Positions 15,730 to 26,092 of a DNA stretch of 64,000 nucleotides are shown piece by piece. The first letter of the stretch is position 1. Each line of letters begins with the position of its first letter. This DNA is from Bradyrhizobium sp. 1(2017) (lineage in GTDB: Bacteria > Pseudomonadota > Alphaproteobacteria > Rhizobiales > Xanthobacteraceae), in NCBI RefSeq assembly GCF_011602485.2, contig NZ_CP050022.2:310001-374000 (forward strand), written 5' to 3'. A program made the position numbers and the translations under genes. The notes under the pieces are model-generated. The model was given only the letters and a program-made list of their open reading frames with translations, had not been told where the DNA came from and did no database searches.

Positions 15730-16932
15730 ATGCAACCGACTGCCGAGCCGCACAACGCAATCCTGGTGGAGAAGACTCCGCTCGAAACCTATGTGCCGCC
15801 GGCCAAGCCGTCGCTGATCGGCCTGTCGCGCGCCGAGCTTGCCGATCGCCTCGGCGAGATCGGCGTGGCACCGGCGCAGCGCAAGATGCGCGTGCAGCAG
15901 CTGTGGCACTGGCTTTATTTCCGCGGCGCCCAGAGCTTCGACGACATGACCTCGATCTCGAAAGGAATCCGCGCCGAGCTCGCGCAGCATTTCACCGTCG
16001 ATCGGCCCGAGGTCGTGGCCGAGCAGATCTCCAGCGACGGCACCCGCAAATGGCTGCTGCGGCTGCCGAGCGGCGACAATGTCGAACGCGCGCATGAAGT
16101 CGAGTGCGTCTACATCCCCGAGACCGACCGCGGCACGCTCTGCGTCTCCTCGCAGGTCGGCTGCACCCTGAACTGCGCCTTCTGCCACACCGGCACGCAG
16201 CGCCTGGTGCGCAACCTCACCGCCGGCGAGATCGTCGGACAGGTGATGGTCGCACGTGACCGCCTCAATGATTGGGCCGATCGCGAGGACGGCACGCGCC
16301 GCGTCACCAACATCGTGATGATGGGCATGGGCGAGCCGCTCTACAATTTCGACGCGGTGCGCGATGCGCTGCTCATCGTTGGCGACAATGAGGGCATCGG
16401 CATCTCCCGCCGCCGCATCACGCTGTCGACCTCGGGCGTGGTGCCGAACATCGTGCGCGCCGGCGAGGAGATCGGCGTGATGCTCGCGATCTCGCTGCAT
16501 GCCGTGCGCGACGAGCTGCGCAACGAGCTGGTGCCGCTCAACCGCAAATACCCGATCAAGGAGCTGCTGCAGGCCTGCCGCGACTATCCCGGCGCGTCCA
16601 ATGCGCGGCGCATCACCTTCGAATATGTGATGCTCAAGGGCGTCAACGATTCGCTCGACGATGCGAAGCTGCTCGTGAAGATGCTCAAGGGCATTCCGGC
16701 CAAGATCAATCTGATTCCGTTCAATCCCTGGCCCGGCACGGCCTATGAATGCTCGGACTGGGACCAGATCGAAAAATTCTCCGAATACATCTTCAACGCC
16801 GGCTATTCCTCGCCGGTGCGTACCCCGCGCGGCCGCGACATCCTCGCCGCCTGCGGCCAGCTCAAGTCGGAGACCGAAAAGCTCAGCGCACGCGAGCGCC
16901 AGGCGCTGCGCGCCATGGCGATGACGGATTAG
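15730..16932 (+). CDS. rlmN: 23S rRNA (adenine-2503-C2) / tRNA methyltransferase RlmN
   Basis: A 400-residue radical SAM enzyme. The iron-sulfur motif CxxxCxxC is at Cys145, Cys149 and Cys152 (GCTLNCAFC). GEPLYN and the conserved second catalytic Cys in LAACGQL near the C-terminus are both present. RlmN methylates C2 of A2503 in 23S rRNA and A37 of some tRNAs through a methyl-cysteine intermediate. The ATG at 15730 gives MQPTAEP, a slightly long N-terminus common in this order. A family C repeat occupies the leader. The gene is monocistronic, and a family B repeat follows. Confidence 0.97.
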   Translation: MQPTAEPHNAILVEKTPLETYVPPAKPSLIGLSRAELADRLGEIGVAPAQRKMRVQQLWHWLYFRGAQSFDDMTSISKGIRAELAQHFTVDRPEVVAEQISSDGTRKWLLRLPSGDNVERAHEVECVYIPETDRGTLCVSSQVGCTLNCAFCHTGTQRLVRNLTAGEIVGQVMVARDRLNDWADREDGTRRVTNIVMMGMGEPLYNFDAVRDALLIVGDNEGIGISRRRITLSTSGVVPNIVRAGEEIGVMLAISLHAVRDELRNELVPLNRKYPIKELLQACRDYPGASNARRITFEYVMLKGVNDSLDDAKLLVKMLKGIPAKINLIPFNPWPGTAYECSDWDQIEKFSEYIFNAGYSSPVRTPRGRDILAACGQLKSETEKLSARERQALRAMAMTD

Positions 16933-16960
16933 CTTGTTATGCCCGCGCTCTCGCATCCTC

Positions 16961-17045
16961 GTCATTGCGAGGAGCGTAGCGACGAAGCAATCCAGACTGT
17001 CTCCGCGGACGCATTTCTGGATTGCTTCGATGCGCTCGCAATGAC
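16961..17045. repeat. Palindromic repeat, family B copy 2
   Basis: A complete copy. GTCATTGCGAGGAGCGTAGC followed by GACGAAGCAATCCAGAC forms the left half; CTGGATTGCTTCGATGCGC followed by TCGCAATGAC forms the right half. The centre carries TCCGCGGA. It lies between rlmN and a small membrane gene on the same strand. Confidence 0.85.
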
Positions 17046-17066
17046 GGCAAAGGTGGCTTTCCCTTC

Positions 17067-17561
17067 ATGTCCCTGATCGGCCGCCTCGTCGTCATCTTCA
17101 TCGGCTTCCTCGCCGCCTGCTTTGTCGGCGGGATGATCGTCGTCGTTGCATTGCTGTTTCCGGAGTTCGCCGATCTCGGTGCCGGTCCCGTCGACCAGGG
17201 CACGATCGACATCCTGCTCGGTTTCGGTTTCATCTTCGTCTCCGGCTTTGCGCTGGTGCCGGCAGCGGTGATCGTCGCGATCACCGAAGCGCTCTACATC
17301 CGCAGCGCGCTCGCTTATGCCGTCGGCGGCGGTCTCGTCGGGCTCGCCTGCTATCTCGGTCTCGTTCCCTTTCACCCCGACACGTTCCAGTTCGAGGGGA
17401 TCGTGCGGCGGCATCTGGAAATCATGACCGGCGCGGGCATCGCCGCGGGCGTCGTCTACTGGCTGATCGCCGGCCGCAACGCCGGTGCTTGGCGCGATCC
17501 GCCGCCCGCGCGGAGACCGCCGCCGCCGCTGCCGTCGAATTCGAGGCCGGATGCGCGGTGA
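17067..17561 (+). CDS. Small membrane protein of unknown function (4 TM)
   Basis: A 164-residue hydrophobic protein with four predicted membrane helices: about residues 5-35, 45-75, 85-110 and 125-145. A proline/arginine-rich cytoplasmic tail follows (PPPARRPPPPLP). I do not recognise a named domain. The ATG at 17067 begins MSLIGRLVVIF just after a family B repeat. It is followed 165 bases on by a PAP2 phosphatase gene on the same strand. Confidence 0.75.
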   Translation: MSLIGRLVVIFIGFLAACFVGGMIVVVALLFPEFADLGAGPVDQGTIDILLGFGFIFVSGFALVPAAVIVAITEALYIRSALAYAVGGGLVGLACYLGLVPFHPDTFQFEGIVRRHLEIMTGAGIAAGVVYWLIAGRNAGAWRDPPPARRPPPPLPSNSRPDAR

Positions 17562-17726
17562 AACAACGCGCCGGCACATTCCCGGCCTGGCGCGCAGCTG
17601 CGCGCGGGGGGGCCGGGACGACGTCGTTGAAGCATTGCGCTACAGCCAATCCGCGCTCGCTTGTGCCGCTCGCCGCGACAGTTTCCGGGGTTTTCATCCC
17701 CTTCTCACTCCGCTAAACCGCGCGCC

Positions 17727-18503
17727 ATGAACCGGACTGGACTTTTCATCGCCCTGGCGCTGTGGCTCGTGATCGGCGTCGTCTTCGGCCTCTATCCCGA
17801 GCTCGATCTCAAGCTTGCCTCGCTGTTCTTCGACCCCGAGACGAGGGCGTTTCCGCTCAAGCTGAACGGCTGGGCCAGCTTCGCGCGGGATGCGGCGATG
17901 TGGATCGCCTGGGCGTTCGTGTTGCCGTCGCTCGTCGCGCTCGTGGTCAAGTTGATCCGGCCCGACCGGCCGCTGCTGGTGTCGGGGCGCGCGATGGTGT
18001 TCCTGCTGGTGACGATCATCATGTCGGCTGGCATTCTCACCAACCTGACCTTCAAGACCTATTGGGGACGTCCGCGTCCGGTGGTGGTGACGCAGTTTGC
18101 CGGCGACCAGCAGTTCGTGCCGTGGTGGGATCCGCGGGGCGGCTGCGCGCGCAACTGCTCATTCTTCTCGGGCGAGGGCGCGACCGCCTTCTGGACCCTG
18201 GCACCCGCCGCGCTGGCCCCGCCGGCATGGCGGCCGCTCGCCTATGCCGGCGCCGTGGTGTTCGGCGCCTTGACCAGCGGCCTGCGCATGGCCTTCGGCG
18301 GACACTTCTTCACCGATGTCGCGATTGCCGGCCTCGTCAGTTTCGTCGTGATCTGGCTTGCCTATGCCCTGATTTACCGCTGGCCGCGGACGCGATTCTC
18401 GGACGAGGCGGTCGATGCGGCCCTGACCCGCCTGGCCATGCCCGGCTACCGCCTCCGCCAGCGCCTGTTCGGCGGCAAGACCGGTCCCGCGCCGTCGATT
18501 TGA
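17727..18503 (+). CDS. PAP2-family membrane phosphatase with SGE variant motif
   Basis: A 258-residue protein with about six membrane helices. Motif 1 KX6RP runs from Lys110 to Pro118 (KTYWGRPRP). Motif 3 gives Arg187, His193 and Asp197 (RMAFGGHFFTD). Motif 2, usually PSGH, reads FSGE at 147-150, so the usual histidine is glutamate. PAP2 enzymes of this type remove phosphate from lipid phosphates or lipid A, with the active site facing the periplasm. The nucleophile His193 is intact, so activity is plausible. Cysteines at 140 and 144 lie in the preceding loop. argG follows on the same strand after 92 bases. Confidence 0.85.
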   Translation: MNRTGLFIALALWLVIGVVFGLYPELDLKLASLFFDPETRAFPLKLNGWASFARDAAMWIAWAFVLPSLVALVVKLIRPDRPLLVSGRAMVFLLVTIIMSAGILTNLTFKTYWGRPRPVVVTQFAGDQQFVPWWDPRGGCARNCSFFSGEGATAFWTLAPAALAPPAWRPLAYAGAVVFGALTSGLRMAFGGHFFTDVAIAGLVSFVVIWLAYALIYRWPRTRFSDEAVDAALTRLAMPGYRLRQRLFGGKTGPAPSI

Positions 18504-18577
18504 GCCATTAAATGGGTGCCGAGGCGTGCGAAATTTGATATTCGCGCGGTCAAACCCGCCCAGACGTCAGCCCTTGA

Positions 18578-19933
<1,356 letters not shown>

Positions 19934-19950
19934 TTGTTGTCGCGATCGTG

Positions 19951-20586
19951 CTACGGGCTGGTCGATGGCATTGCCGGCCCTGCGGCGAATACCAGCTTCA
20001 CACAGCTGCGGAACAGCAGGATCTGTCGCTCCAGCCGCTTCGGGTCGTTGAGCGTTTTCGACATGATGATCGCGCCGTCGACGACGCACGAGACCATCTC
20101 GGCGAGATCGTCGAGCTCAATCGCCTCGCGCGGTGGATAGACTGCGGCGATGCCGTCGAGGATCGCGCGGAAATGCGCATTCCAGCTCCTGACTGATTGC
20201 GTGGTCAGGTCGCGAACCTGCCGGTCGAACAAGCGCTCCTGATAGCAGATGCTGGCAATCAGGCAGCCGGGATGACCGTTTGGCAGATCGCCCATGATCT
20301 CGGCGAGCAATTTCAGGGAGATCAGGAAGGACTGGAGCGGGTCGTCCGAAAGCTCGCGTCCCCGCCGGAAGATTTCGTCGAACAGCCGATCGTTCGTTTC
20401 CACATACCGGCGCAGCATCTCCCGCGCCAGCGCGTTCTTGTCCCTGAAATGATAGAAGAAGCCGCTCCTGGTGAGTCCGGCCTCGGCGATGACCTCGTCG
20501 ATCGAGGTCGCGGCGAAGCCTTTTGCGAGCACCGCCGTTTCCGCGATCTCGAGAATGCGTTCGCGCGTCGCTTCGCCCTTTCCCAT
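19951..20586 (-). CDS. TetR/AcrR-family transcriptional regulator
   Basis: A 211-residue regulator. The N-terminal helix-turn-helix contains TSIDEVIAEAGLTRSGFFYHF (turn at AEAG) followed by RDKNALAREML, the classic TetR signature. The C-terminal ligand domain has GHPGCLIASICYQERLF, resembling the TetR_C group that binds small hydrophobic effectors. The ATG at 20586 follows GGAGGGATCG; the frame extends much further upstream without support. It is divergent from the homocysteine methyltransferase gene, with 232 bases between starts, so local control of that gene is a reasonable guess. Confidence 0.9.
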   Translation of the reverse strand: MGKGEATRERILEIAETAVLAKGFAATSIDEVIAEAGLTRSGFFYHFRDKNALAREMLRRYVETNDRLFDEIFRRGRELSDDPLQSFLISLKLLAEIMGDLPNGHPGCLIASICYQERLFDRQVRDLTTQSVRSWNAHFRAILDGIAAVYPPREAIELDDLAEMVSCVVDGAIIMSKTLNDPKRLERQILLFRSCVKLVFAAGPAMPSTSP

Positions 20587-20818
20587 CGATCCCTCCAAAA
20601 CCGTACCAGCGGTGCGGAATCCGCCGCGTGCGGCAGACGTCCGATCCGAGGGCCCCGCGCAAGCCTCTGATTTGTCATCTGTTTGCGGGTGGAAGTTCAG
20701 CCGCACCATCAGGCTTCTAGAGCAGCGCGACATTATGCGGCACCAATGGTCCGAGACCGAGGGCGGGCATGACGCGACCGAACGACGAGAGCGCCCCGTG
20801 CAAATGATGGAGTGATCA

Positions 20819-21775
20819 ATGGCCACATACAGACACGGCCTGCCGCAGCACCGCGGCGGCATTTTCCTGACCGACGGCGGCTTGGAAACCACCCTGATCT
20901 TTCACGAAGGGCTGGAGCTGCCCCATTTCGCGGCATTCGTGCTGCTCGACCGCGCCGATGGCCGCGCGGCTCTGAAGCGCTACTACGAAGCCTATCTCCG
21001 CGTCGCCCGGCAGCATGGGCTCGGCTTCGTGCTCGACAGCCCGACCTGGCGTGCCAACCCCGATTGGGCCGCCAAGCTCGGCTACGATGCGGCCGCGCTC
21101 AAGACCATCAACATGCGCTCCATCCGTTTCCTGGAGGAATTGCGCGGTGAATGGGAGAGTTCAGGCGCGCCTTGCGTGATCAACGGTGCAATCGGCCCGC
21201 GAGGCGACGGCTACAAGGCCGGCAACATGGATGCGGCGGAGGCGGAAGCCTACCACTCCGCCCAGATATCGGCGTTCTCCGAGGCAGGCGCCGACATGGT
21301 GACCGCGTTCACGCTGAACAGCATCAACGAGGCCGTCGGTGTGGTGCGTGCGGCCAGGCGGCAGGAAATTCCGGTTGCGATCTCTTTCACGGTCGAGACT
21401 GACGGTCGCCTCGTCAGGGGAGAGTCCCTGCGCGAAGCGATTGAAGCGGTCGACGATGCAACGGAGCGGGCTTGCGAATACTTCCTGATCAACTGCGCGC
21501 ATCCGACCCACTTCGAGAATGCGCTCGCGACCGGCGAGGCATGGGTCAAGCGCATTCATGGTGTCAGAGCCAATGCGTCGACCAAGAGCCATGCCGAGCT
21601 CGACGAGTCCGAGACTCTCGACAGCGGCGATCCCGTCGATCTCGGCCGCCGTTACCTTTCGCTCAGGCGCGCATTCCCGGACATGCGGATCCTCGGTGGC
21701 TGTTGCGGCACCGATCATCGGCATGTCGCCGCCGTTTGCGAGGCGTGCCTGCCGACAGGAGCGTTGACTGCGTGA
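20819..21775 (+). CDS. Homocysteine S-methyltransferase family protein
   Basis: A 318-residue single-domain enzyme. TDGGLETTLIFHEGLELPHFA opens the barrel, and the zinc ligands are the Cys in INCAHPTHF and the pair Cys295-Cys296 in GGCCGTDHRH. These proteins move a methyl group from S-methylmethionine or betaine-like donors to homocysteine to make methionine, without cobalamin. GGAG precedes the ATG. It is divergent from a TetR gene. I looked for a SAM-type riboswitch in the leader and did not find one. The methyl donor cannot be decided from sequence. Confidence 0.92.
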   Translation: MATYRHGLPQHRGGIFLTDGGLETTLIFHEGLELPHFAAFVLLDRADGRAALKRYYEAYLRVARQHGLGFVLDSPTWRANPDWAAKLGYDAAALKTINMRSIRFLEELRGEWESSGAPCVINGAIGPRGDGYKAGNMDAAEAEAYHSAQISAFSEAGADMVTAFTLNSINEAVGVVRAARRQEIPVAISFTVETDGRLVRGESLREAIEAVDDATERACEYFLINCAHPTHFENALATGEAWVKRIHGVRANASTKSHAELDESETLDSGDPVDLGRRYLSLRRAFPDMRILGGCCGTDHRHVAAVCEACLPTGALTA

Positions 21776-22001
21776 TACGATGAGGTGGCCGGCATCGCTC
21801 CCGGCTGTCTGTCCTTGCAGGTCTCGTTTCGGCTTGGCGGTGCGGGGATAGGCGCGTGATGGCGAAGAGCGACAAGCGTTCAGGGCGCTTGGGTGAGGCC
21901 CTTTGCCACCCGGTCGGCCGATATGTGACTTAATGACGGTGTCATTCTCGATCGCTACGTTTGCCGCTCCTGTCCGGAATCGGCATCGCGGAGCATCGAA
22001 C

Positions 22002-23759
22002 ATGGTCAAGGGGCCGGCCGTCGCCTCTCTCATCGCCCTCTGTTGGACATCGTCACTGTCGGCACAGACGGTCTATCCGATTGATCGTGCAGAGATCCTC
22101 GCCGGGGCCCAGTTCGACTTCAAGGTCGAGTTTCCCGGGCCCGTCGATCCCGCCAAGCTGAAGGTGACGGTCAACGGCGCGGACTATGCCGCCGCGTTCG
22201 GCCGTTCGGGCACCTTCATCGACCGCGAGGACGGCAAGGAGCAGTCGGCCCTGATCCTGCGCGACGTCGCGCTGACCAAGCCGGGCAGCGTCGCCGTGGA
22301 CGTCAGCGACGGCACGCGCCAGCGCAGCGTCACATGGACGGTCTACGACACGGGCCCGCGCAAGGCGAAGAACGTCATCCTGTTCATCGGTGACGGCATG
22401 TCGCCGGCGCACCGCGTCGCGGCCCGAATCCTGTCCAAGGGGATCTCGGAGGGCAAGAGCCGCGGCAAGCTTGCGATCGACGACATGCCTCAAATGGCAC
22501 TGGTGGCAACCGCCGGCTCGGACTCGATCATCACGGACTCCGCGAACTCGGCCAGCGCCTATGCGACCGGGCACAAGAGCGCCGTCAACGCGCTGGGTGT
22601 CTATGCGGACCGCACCGCAAGCGCGTTCGACGATCCCAGGGTCGAAACCATCACCAGCCTCGCCAGGCGGCGGCTCGGCATGGCGATCGGCGTCGTCACC
22701 AATACCGAGATCGAAGACGCGACGCCGGCGGCGATGGTCGCGCACACCCGTCGGCGCGCCGCCTATGACGAGATCGTCGAGCAGTTGTTCGCGGCCAAGC
22801 CGGATGTGCTGATGGGCGGTGGCAGCGCGAATTTCCTGCCGAAATCTGCCGCCGGCTCCAAGCGCAAGGACGAAACGGACTACATCGCGAAGTTTCGTGA
22901 CGCCGGCTACCAGGTCGCGACCACCGCGAGCGAGCTCAGCGCTTCTGCCGCAAAGCCGGACACCAGCAAGCTGCTCGGCCTGTTCGCCACCGGCAACATG
23001 GACGGCGTGCTCGACCGCAAATTCCTCAAAGGCGGCGGCGTGAAGAAGTTTCCCGAGCAGCCTGACCTGACCGAGCAGGTGAAGGCAGCGCTGAACGTCC
23101 TCGCCAAGAACGAGGCCGGCTTCTTCCTGATGGTCGAGTCCGGACTGATCGACAAATACGCGCACGTCCTCGACATGGAGCGGGCGGTCTACGACACGAT
23201 CATGCTCGACAACGCGGTGCGCCAGACGCGTGAATGGGCGCGTGCGCGTGGCGACGACACGCTCATCCTCGTGCTCGCGGACCACAATCATCCCAACAGC
23301 CTCGTCGGCACCGTGAACGACGACATGGGCGCGGTGCCCAACGTGCCGCTGCGCGAGCGCGTCGGCGTCTACGACCAGGCTGGATTTCCCAACTATCCGG
23401 CGCCCGATGCGGAGGGCTATCCGTCACGCGTCGATGTGAGCCGCCGGCTCGCGATCTTCTCGGCCAGTCTGCCGGACCACTACGAGACGTTCCGTCCGAA
23501 GCTCGACAATCCCAATGAGCCGACCGTCAAGGCCGGCGATGACGGGACCTTCAAGGCCAACGACAAATACAAGGACGTCCCGGGCGCGGTGCTGCGCCCC
23601 GGCAACCTGTCGGCCATGATCGGCGCCAGCGTGCATTCGGGCGAGGACGTCATCCTGACGGCGACCGGTCCTGGCAGCGAGCGTGTGCGCGGCTCGATGG
23701 ACAATACCGAGGTCTTTCGCGTCATGGTCGACGCGCTCGGGCTTGCCGCCGCGCAATAG
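22002..23759 (+). CDS. PhoA-family alkaline phosphatase (periplasmic)
   Basis: A 585-residue protein with a signal peptide (hydrophobic core VASLIALCWTSSLSAQ) and a beta-rich N-terminal extension of about 100 residues (IPT/Ig-like). The alkaline phosphatase domain then begins NVILFIGDGMSPAHR. The nucleophile serine lies in ITDSANSASAYATGHKS. Metal ligands are in VESGLIDKYAH and LADHNHPNS, and a late conserved histidine is in ASVHSGEDV. It cleaves phosphomonoesters in the periplasm. The ATG at 22002 follows GGAG and gives a clean signal peptide; the frame continues to 21903. It ends at a strong bidirectional terminator. A PhoD-type phosphatase lies 14 kb upstream. Confidence 0.93.
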   Translation: MVKGPAVASLIALCWTSSLSAQTVYPIDRAEILAGAQFDFKVEFPGPVDPAKLKVTVNGADYAAAFGRSGTFIDREDGKEQSALILRDVALTKPGSVAVDVSDGTRQRSVTWTVYDTGPRKAKNVILFIGDGMSPAHRVAARILSKGISEGKSRGKLAIDDMPQMALVATAGSDSIITDSANSASAYATGHKSAVNALGVYADRTASAFDDPRVETITSLARRRLGMAIGVVTNTEIEDATPAAMVAHTRRRAAYDEIVEQLFAAKPDVLMGGGSANFLPKSAAGSKRKDETDYIAKFRDAGYQVATTASELSASAAKPDTSKLLGLFATGNMDGVLDRKFLKGGGVKKFPEQPDLTEQVKAALNVLAKNEAGFFLMVESGLIDKYAHVLDMERAVYDTIMLDNAVRQTREWARARGDDTLILVLADHNHPNSLVGTVNDDMGAVPNVPLRERVGVYDQAGFPNYPAPDAEGYPSRVDVSRRLAIFSASLPDHYETFRPKLDNPNEPTVKAGDDGTFKANDKYKDVPGAVLRPGNLSAMIGASVHSGEDVILTATGPGSERVRGSMDNTEVFRVMVDALGLAAAQ

Positions 23760-23781
23760 CGGCGACACGCGGGCCAAACAA

Positions 23782-23809
23782 AAATGGCCGGGATCGCTCC
23801 CGGCCATTT
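23782..23809. terminator. Bidirectional rho-independent terminator
   Basis: AAATGGCCGGGA pairs perfectly with TCCCGGCCATTT around TCGC. The A and T runs on both sides serve both strands. It separates the convergent alkaline phosphatase and OmpA-family genes. The stem is almost the same as the terminator at 45446-45475. Confidence 0.92.
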
Positions 23810-23825
23810 CTCTTGTGCGCAGATC

Positions 23826-25895
23826 TCACTGGCGCGGCGGAGGCGGTGCCGCGCTGGCTTGGCCACCGTTGAGCAGCGGCGTGATGCGGCGGACGGTGAC
23901 GCGCCGGTTGATCAGGCTCGGTCCCGTCGTCTGCTCCTTGAGGTACTGCTCGCCATAGCCCTGCGACGTCAGGTTCTCCGCAGGCACATTGAACTGCTGG
24001 GTCAGCAATTCGGCTGCGGCCTGCGCGCGGCGATCCGACAGTGACAGATTGTCGACGTCGTTGCCGACCGCATCGGTGTGGCCCTCGATCAGGAACACCT
24101 CCTGCGGGTTGGCCTGGATCGCCTGGTTGATGCCGTCGGCGATCACTTGCAGCCGCGCCGCCTGGTCTGGCGGAATGGTCCACGATCCCGTCTCGAAATT
24201 GATCGTGTTGACGTCGATGCTCGGCATCTGCATGCGAACATTGGGGCTGTAGCGGATCTCGTCGAGCGAGTAGCGCCGATCGATCCGTTGCACCGGCGGG
24301 GCCCGCATCGTGTCGTAGATCACCTGCGGCGATGCCTCCTGGGCGTCGACGATGTAGCGATCATAGGGGATGCTGACCACCGGGGGCGGAACGTCGACAT
24401 AGAAGCCGCCGACCGCGCGCGGGTCGCGGTAGCTGTTGTCGATGATCACGATCTCTCGTCCCCGCGGATCCCTGCGGATTCGGCGCAGCAGCGAACCGTC
24501 GGCGCCGACCACGGTAATCACCTCGCTGCCATCGGGGCGGACCACGACGGTGCGGGTCTCGCCGCCGACCGTGTCGGTGCGGATGTCGCGGGCGCCATAG
24601 CGGAAGCGATAGAGATCGTTGCCGCGGACATAGGCCTGCCCGCCCGGATCGCGGATGATGATGCGGTCCGGCTCGGTGTAGACGGTGCGGCCGCCTTCGA
24701 CGACCTCGCGCCGCTGGCCGTGGATATCGGCGATGGTCGCGCCGATCACGGCGCCGGCCACCACGCCTGCGCCGATCGCGAGCGGCGTCAGGTCACGCTG
24801 CTGCGGCCGTGGCGGAGGCGGCAGCGGTGCTGCGACTGTCGGTGCGGCCCGGAAGGCCGGCGCAACCGTCGGCGGCGCGTATTGCGCCCTGTTCGGCGGT
24901 GGTGCTGCGGCCGGCGTGCCAGGGACGACGGTCGGCGCTGCGGCGCCGGCGGGAGGCGCCGGGGGCCGGGCCGGGGCGCCAGCCTGAGGCGGCGCGGCCG
25001 GAGCTCCGGCTGCGGGTGCGCCCGCAGGAGGCGTTGCACCCTGTTGGCCCGGGGCCGGGGTCGCCGTCGGGGCGACGCCCGGGGCCGGTGCTGCACCGGG
25101 ACGTCCGGGCGGCGGCGTTGCGGCGCCGGGCGCCGGCGTGGCCGTCGGAGCCGGCGCGGCGCCGGGAGCCGGCGTCGGCGATCCTGCAGCCGGAGGCGTG
25201 CCGGGACGGGCTCCGGGCGGCGGTGCGCCCGGACGGCCCGGTGGCGGTGCAGCGGGCGTGCTGCCGGGGGCCGGGGTCGCAGTCGGTGCGGGAGATGTTG
25301 TCGGTGCGGGTGTGGTTGCCGGCGCAGGTGCGCCCGGACGCGCCGCGGGTGCCGCTGCCGGAGCAGGGGGCGTCGCCGTGGGCGCGGGTCGCGCCGAGGG
25401 AGGCGGTGGGGGCGTCGGAGCCGGGCGAGCCGCGGGCGCGTGCTGCTGCGGAGCCGCCGCGGGAGGCGGTGGCGTGGGAGCCGGGCGTGCTGCGGGCGGT
25501 GTCGGAGCATGCTGCTGCGGCGCCGCGGCCGGCGGCGGCGAAGGCTGTTTCGGCGCGGCAGGCGGCGGAGGTGGCGGCGGCGGGGCCGGACGAGCCGCAG
25601 GAGGAGGCGGAGGCGCTGCGGGGCGCGGCGGTGCGGCAGCCGGCGGAGGCGCGGCGGGCGGTCGAGGCGGTGCAGCTGCGGGGGGCGGTGCGGCCGGGCG
25701 GGCGGGGGCTGCAGGCGGCGCCGCTGCCGGCGGTCCCTTCGGAGGCTGCTTCGGTTTTCCGTCAGGGCCCGTCTCTTGTGGCTGGGCCTGCGCAACCACG
25801 AGCGGCGGCGCACTTTGCGCATGCGATGCGGAGCTTGCGAACTGCATCGCAGTGAGAGCCGTCGTTGCAAGCAGCACGAAACGAAGGTTGGTCAT
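23826..25895 (-). CDS. OmpA-family protein with long proline/alanine-rich spacer
   Basis: A 689-residue secreted protein. The signal peptide covers about residues 1-26 (cleavage near SHA-QS). A spacer of roughly 300 residues made almost only of proline, alanine, glycine and threonine follows. A short hydrophobic segment (LAIGAGVVAGAVIGATIADIHG) comes next, then a middle domain with repeated RRDPRGREIVIIDN-type strands. The C-terminal OmpA/peptidoglycan-binding domain, from about residue 570, contains IEGHTDAVGNDVDN LSLSDRRAQ and ends with INRRVTVRRI. It probably links peptidoglycan to the outer envelope. The spacer would let it reach across the periplasm. The upstream region carries tandem palindromes. 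Confidence 0.92.
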   Translation of the reverse strand: MTNLRFVLLATTALTAMQFASSASHAQSAPPLVVAQAQPQETGPDGKPKQPPKGPPAAAPPAAPARPAAPPPAAAPPRPPAAPPPAAAPPRPAAPPPPPAARPAPPPPPPPPAAPKQPSPPPAAAPQQHAPTPPAARPAPTPPPPAAAPQQHAPAARPAPTPPPPPSARPAPTATPPAPAAAPAARPGAPAPATTPAPTTSPAPTATPAPGSTPAAPPPGRPGAPPPGARPGTPPAAGSPTPAPGAAPAPTATPAPGAATPPPGRPGAAPAPGVAPTATPAPGQQGATPPAGAPAAGAPAAPPQAGAPARPPAPPAGAAAPTVVPGTPAAAPPPNRAQYAPPTVAPAFRAAPTVAAPLPPPPRPQQRDLTPLAIGAGVVAGAVIGATIADIHGQRREVVEGGRTVYTEPDRIIIRDPGGQAYVRGNDLYRFRYGARDIRTDTVGGETRTVVVRPDGSEVITVVGADGSLLRRIRRDPRGREIVIIDNSYRDPRAVGGFYVDVPPPVVSIPYDRYIVDAQEASPQVIYDTMRAPPVQRIDRRYSLDEIRYSPNVRMQMPSIDVNTINFETGSWTIPPDQAARLQVIADGINQAIQANPQEVFLIEGHTDAVGNDVDNLSLSDRRAQAAAELLTQQFNVPAENLTSQGYGEQYLKEQTTGPSLINRRVTVRRITPLLNGGQASAAPPPPRQ

Positions 25896-26063
25896 GGTGG
25901 TGAACTTCCCCGGAAGGTTCTTTTGACGAAGTGTTGGGATGAACAGCTATGCGTTAGGCCGGAATGTGGCGGGCCAAGCAGGCGCGGGCCGATTTATTTC
26001 TGCACGCAAATCACCTCACTTTGGTGACGTTCATTGCGCATTCAGACGCAGGTTGCAATCGCC

Positions 26064-26092
26064 TCACATGTGATCGCTCGCCTCACGTGTGA
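26064..26092. promoter_or_regulatory. Tandem TCACRTGTGA palindromes
   Basis: TCACATGTGA at 26064-26073 and TCACGTGTGA at 26083-26092 are both ten-base palindromes, each preceded by CGCC. They are spaced 19 bases start to start, close to two helical turns. They lie 169-197 bases upstream of the OmpA-family start (minus strand), and the second overlaps the stop codon of the small proline-rich gene. The arrangement looks like a double operator for a dimeric regulator. No cognate regulator is adjacent. Confidence 0.4.

Noticed and set aside
20587..20818. SAM-type riboswitch before the homocysteine methyltransferase
   Set aside because: No SAM-II or other conserved core could be matched; the region looks like a simple divergent promoter.
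25138..25926. Glycine/alanine-rich 262-codon frame
   Set aside because: Shadow of the OmpA proline spacer; resembles a PE_PGRS-like protein only by GC composition.
24078..26027. Rightward 649-codon frame rich in Arg/Cys/Gly
   Set aside because: Antisense of the Pro/Ala-rich OmpA gene; the residue composition is simply the complement of the GC-rich spacer.
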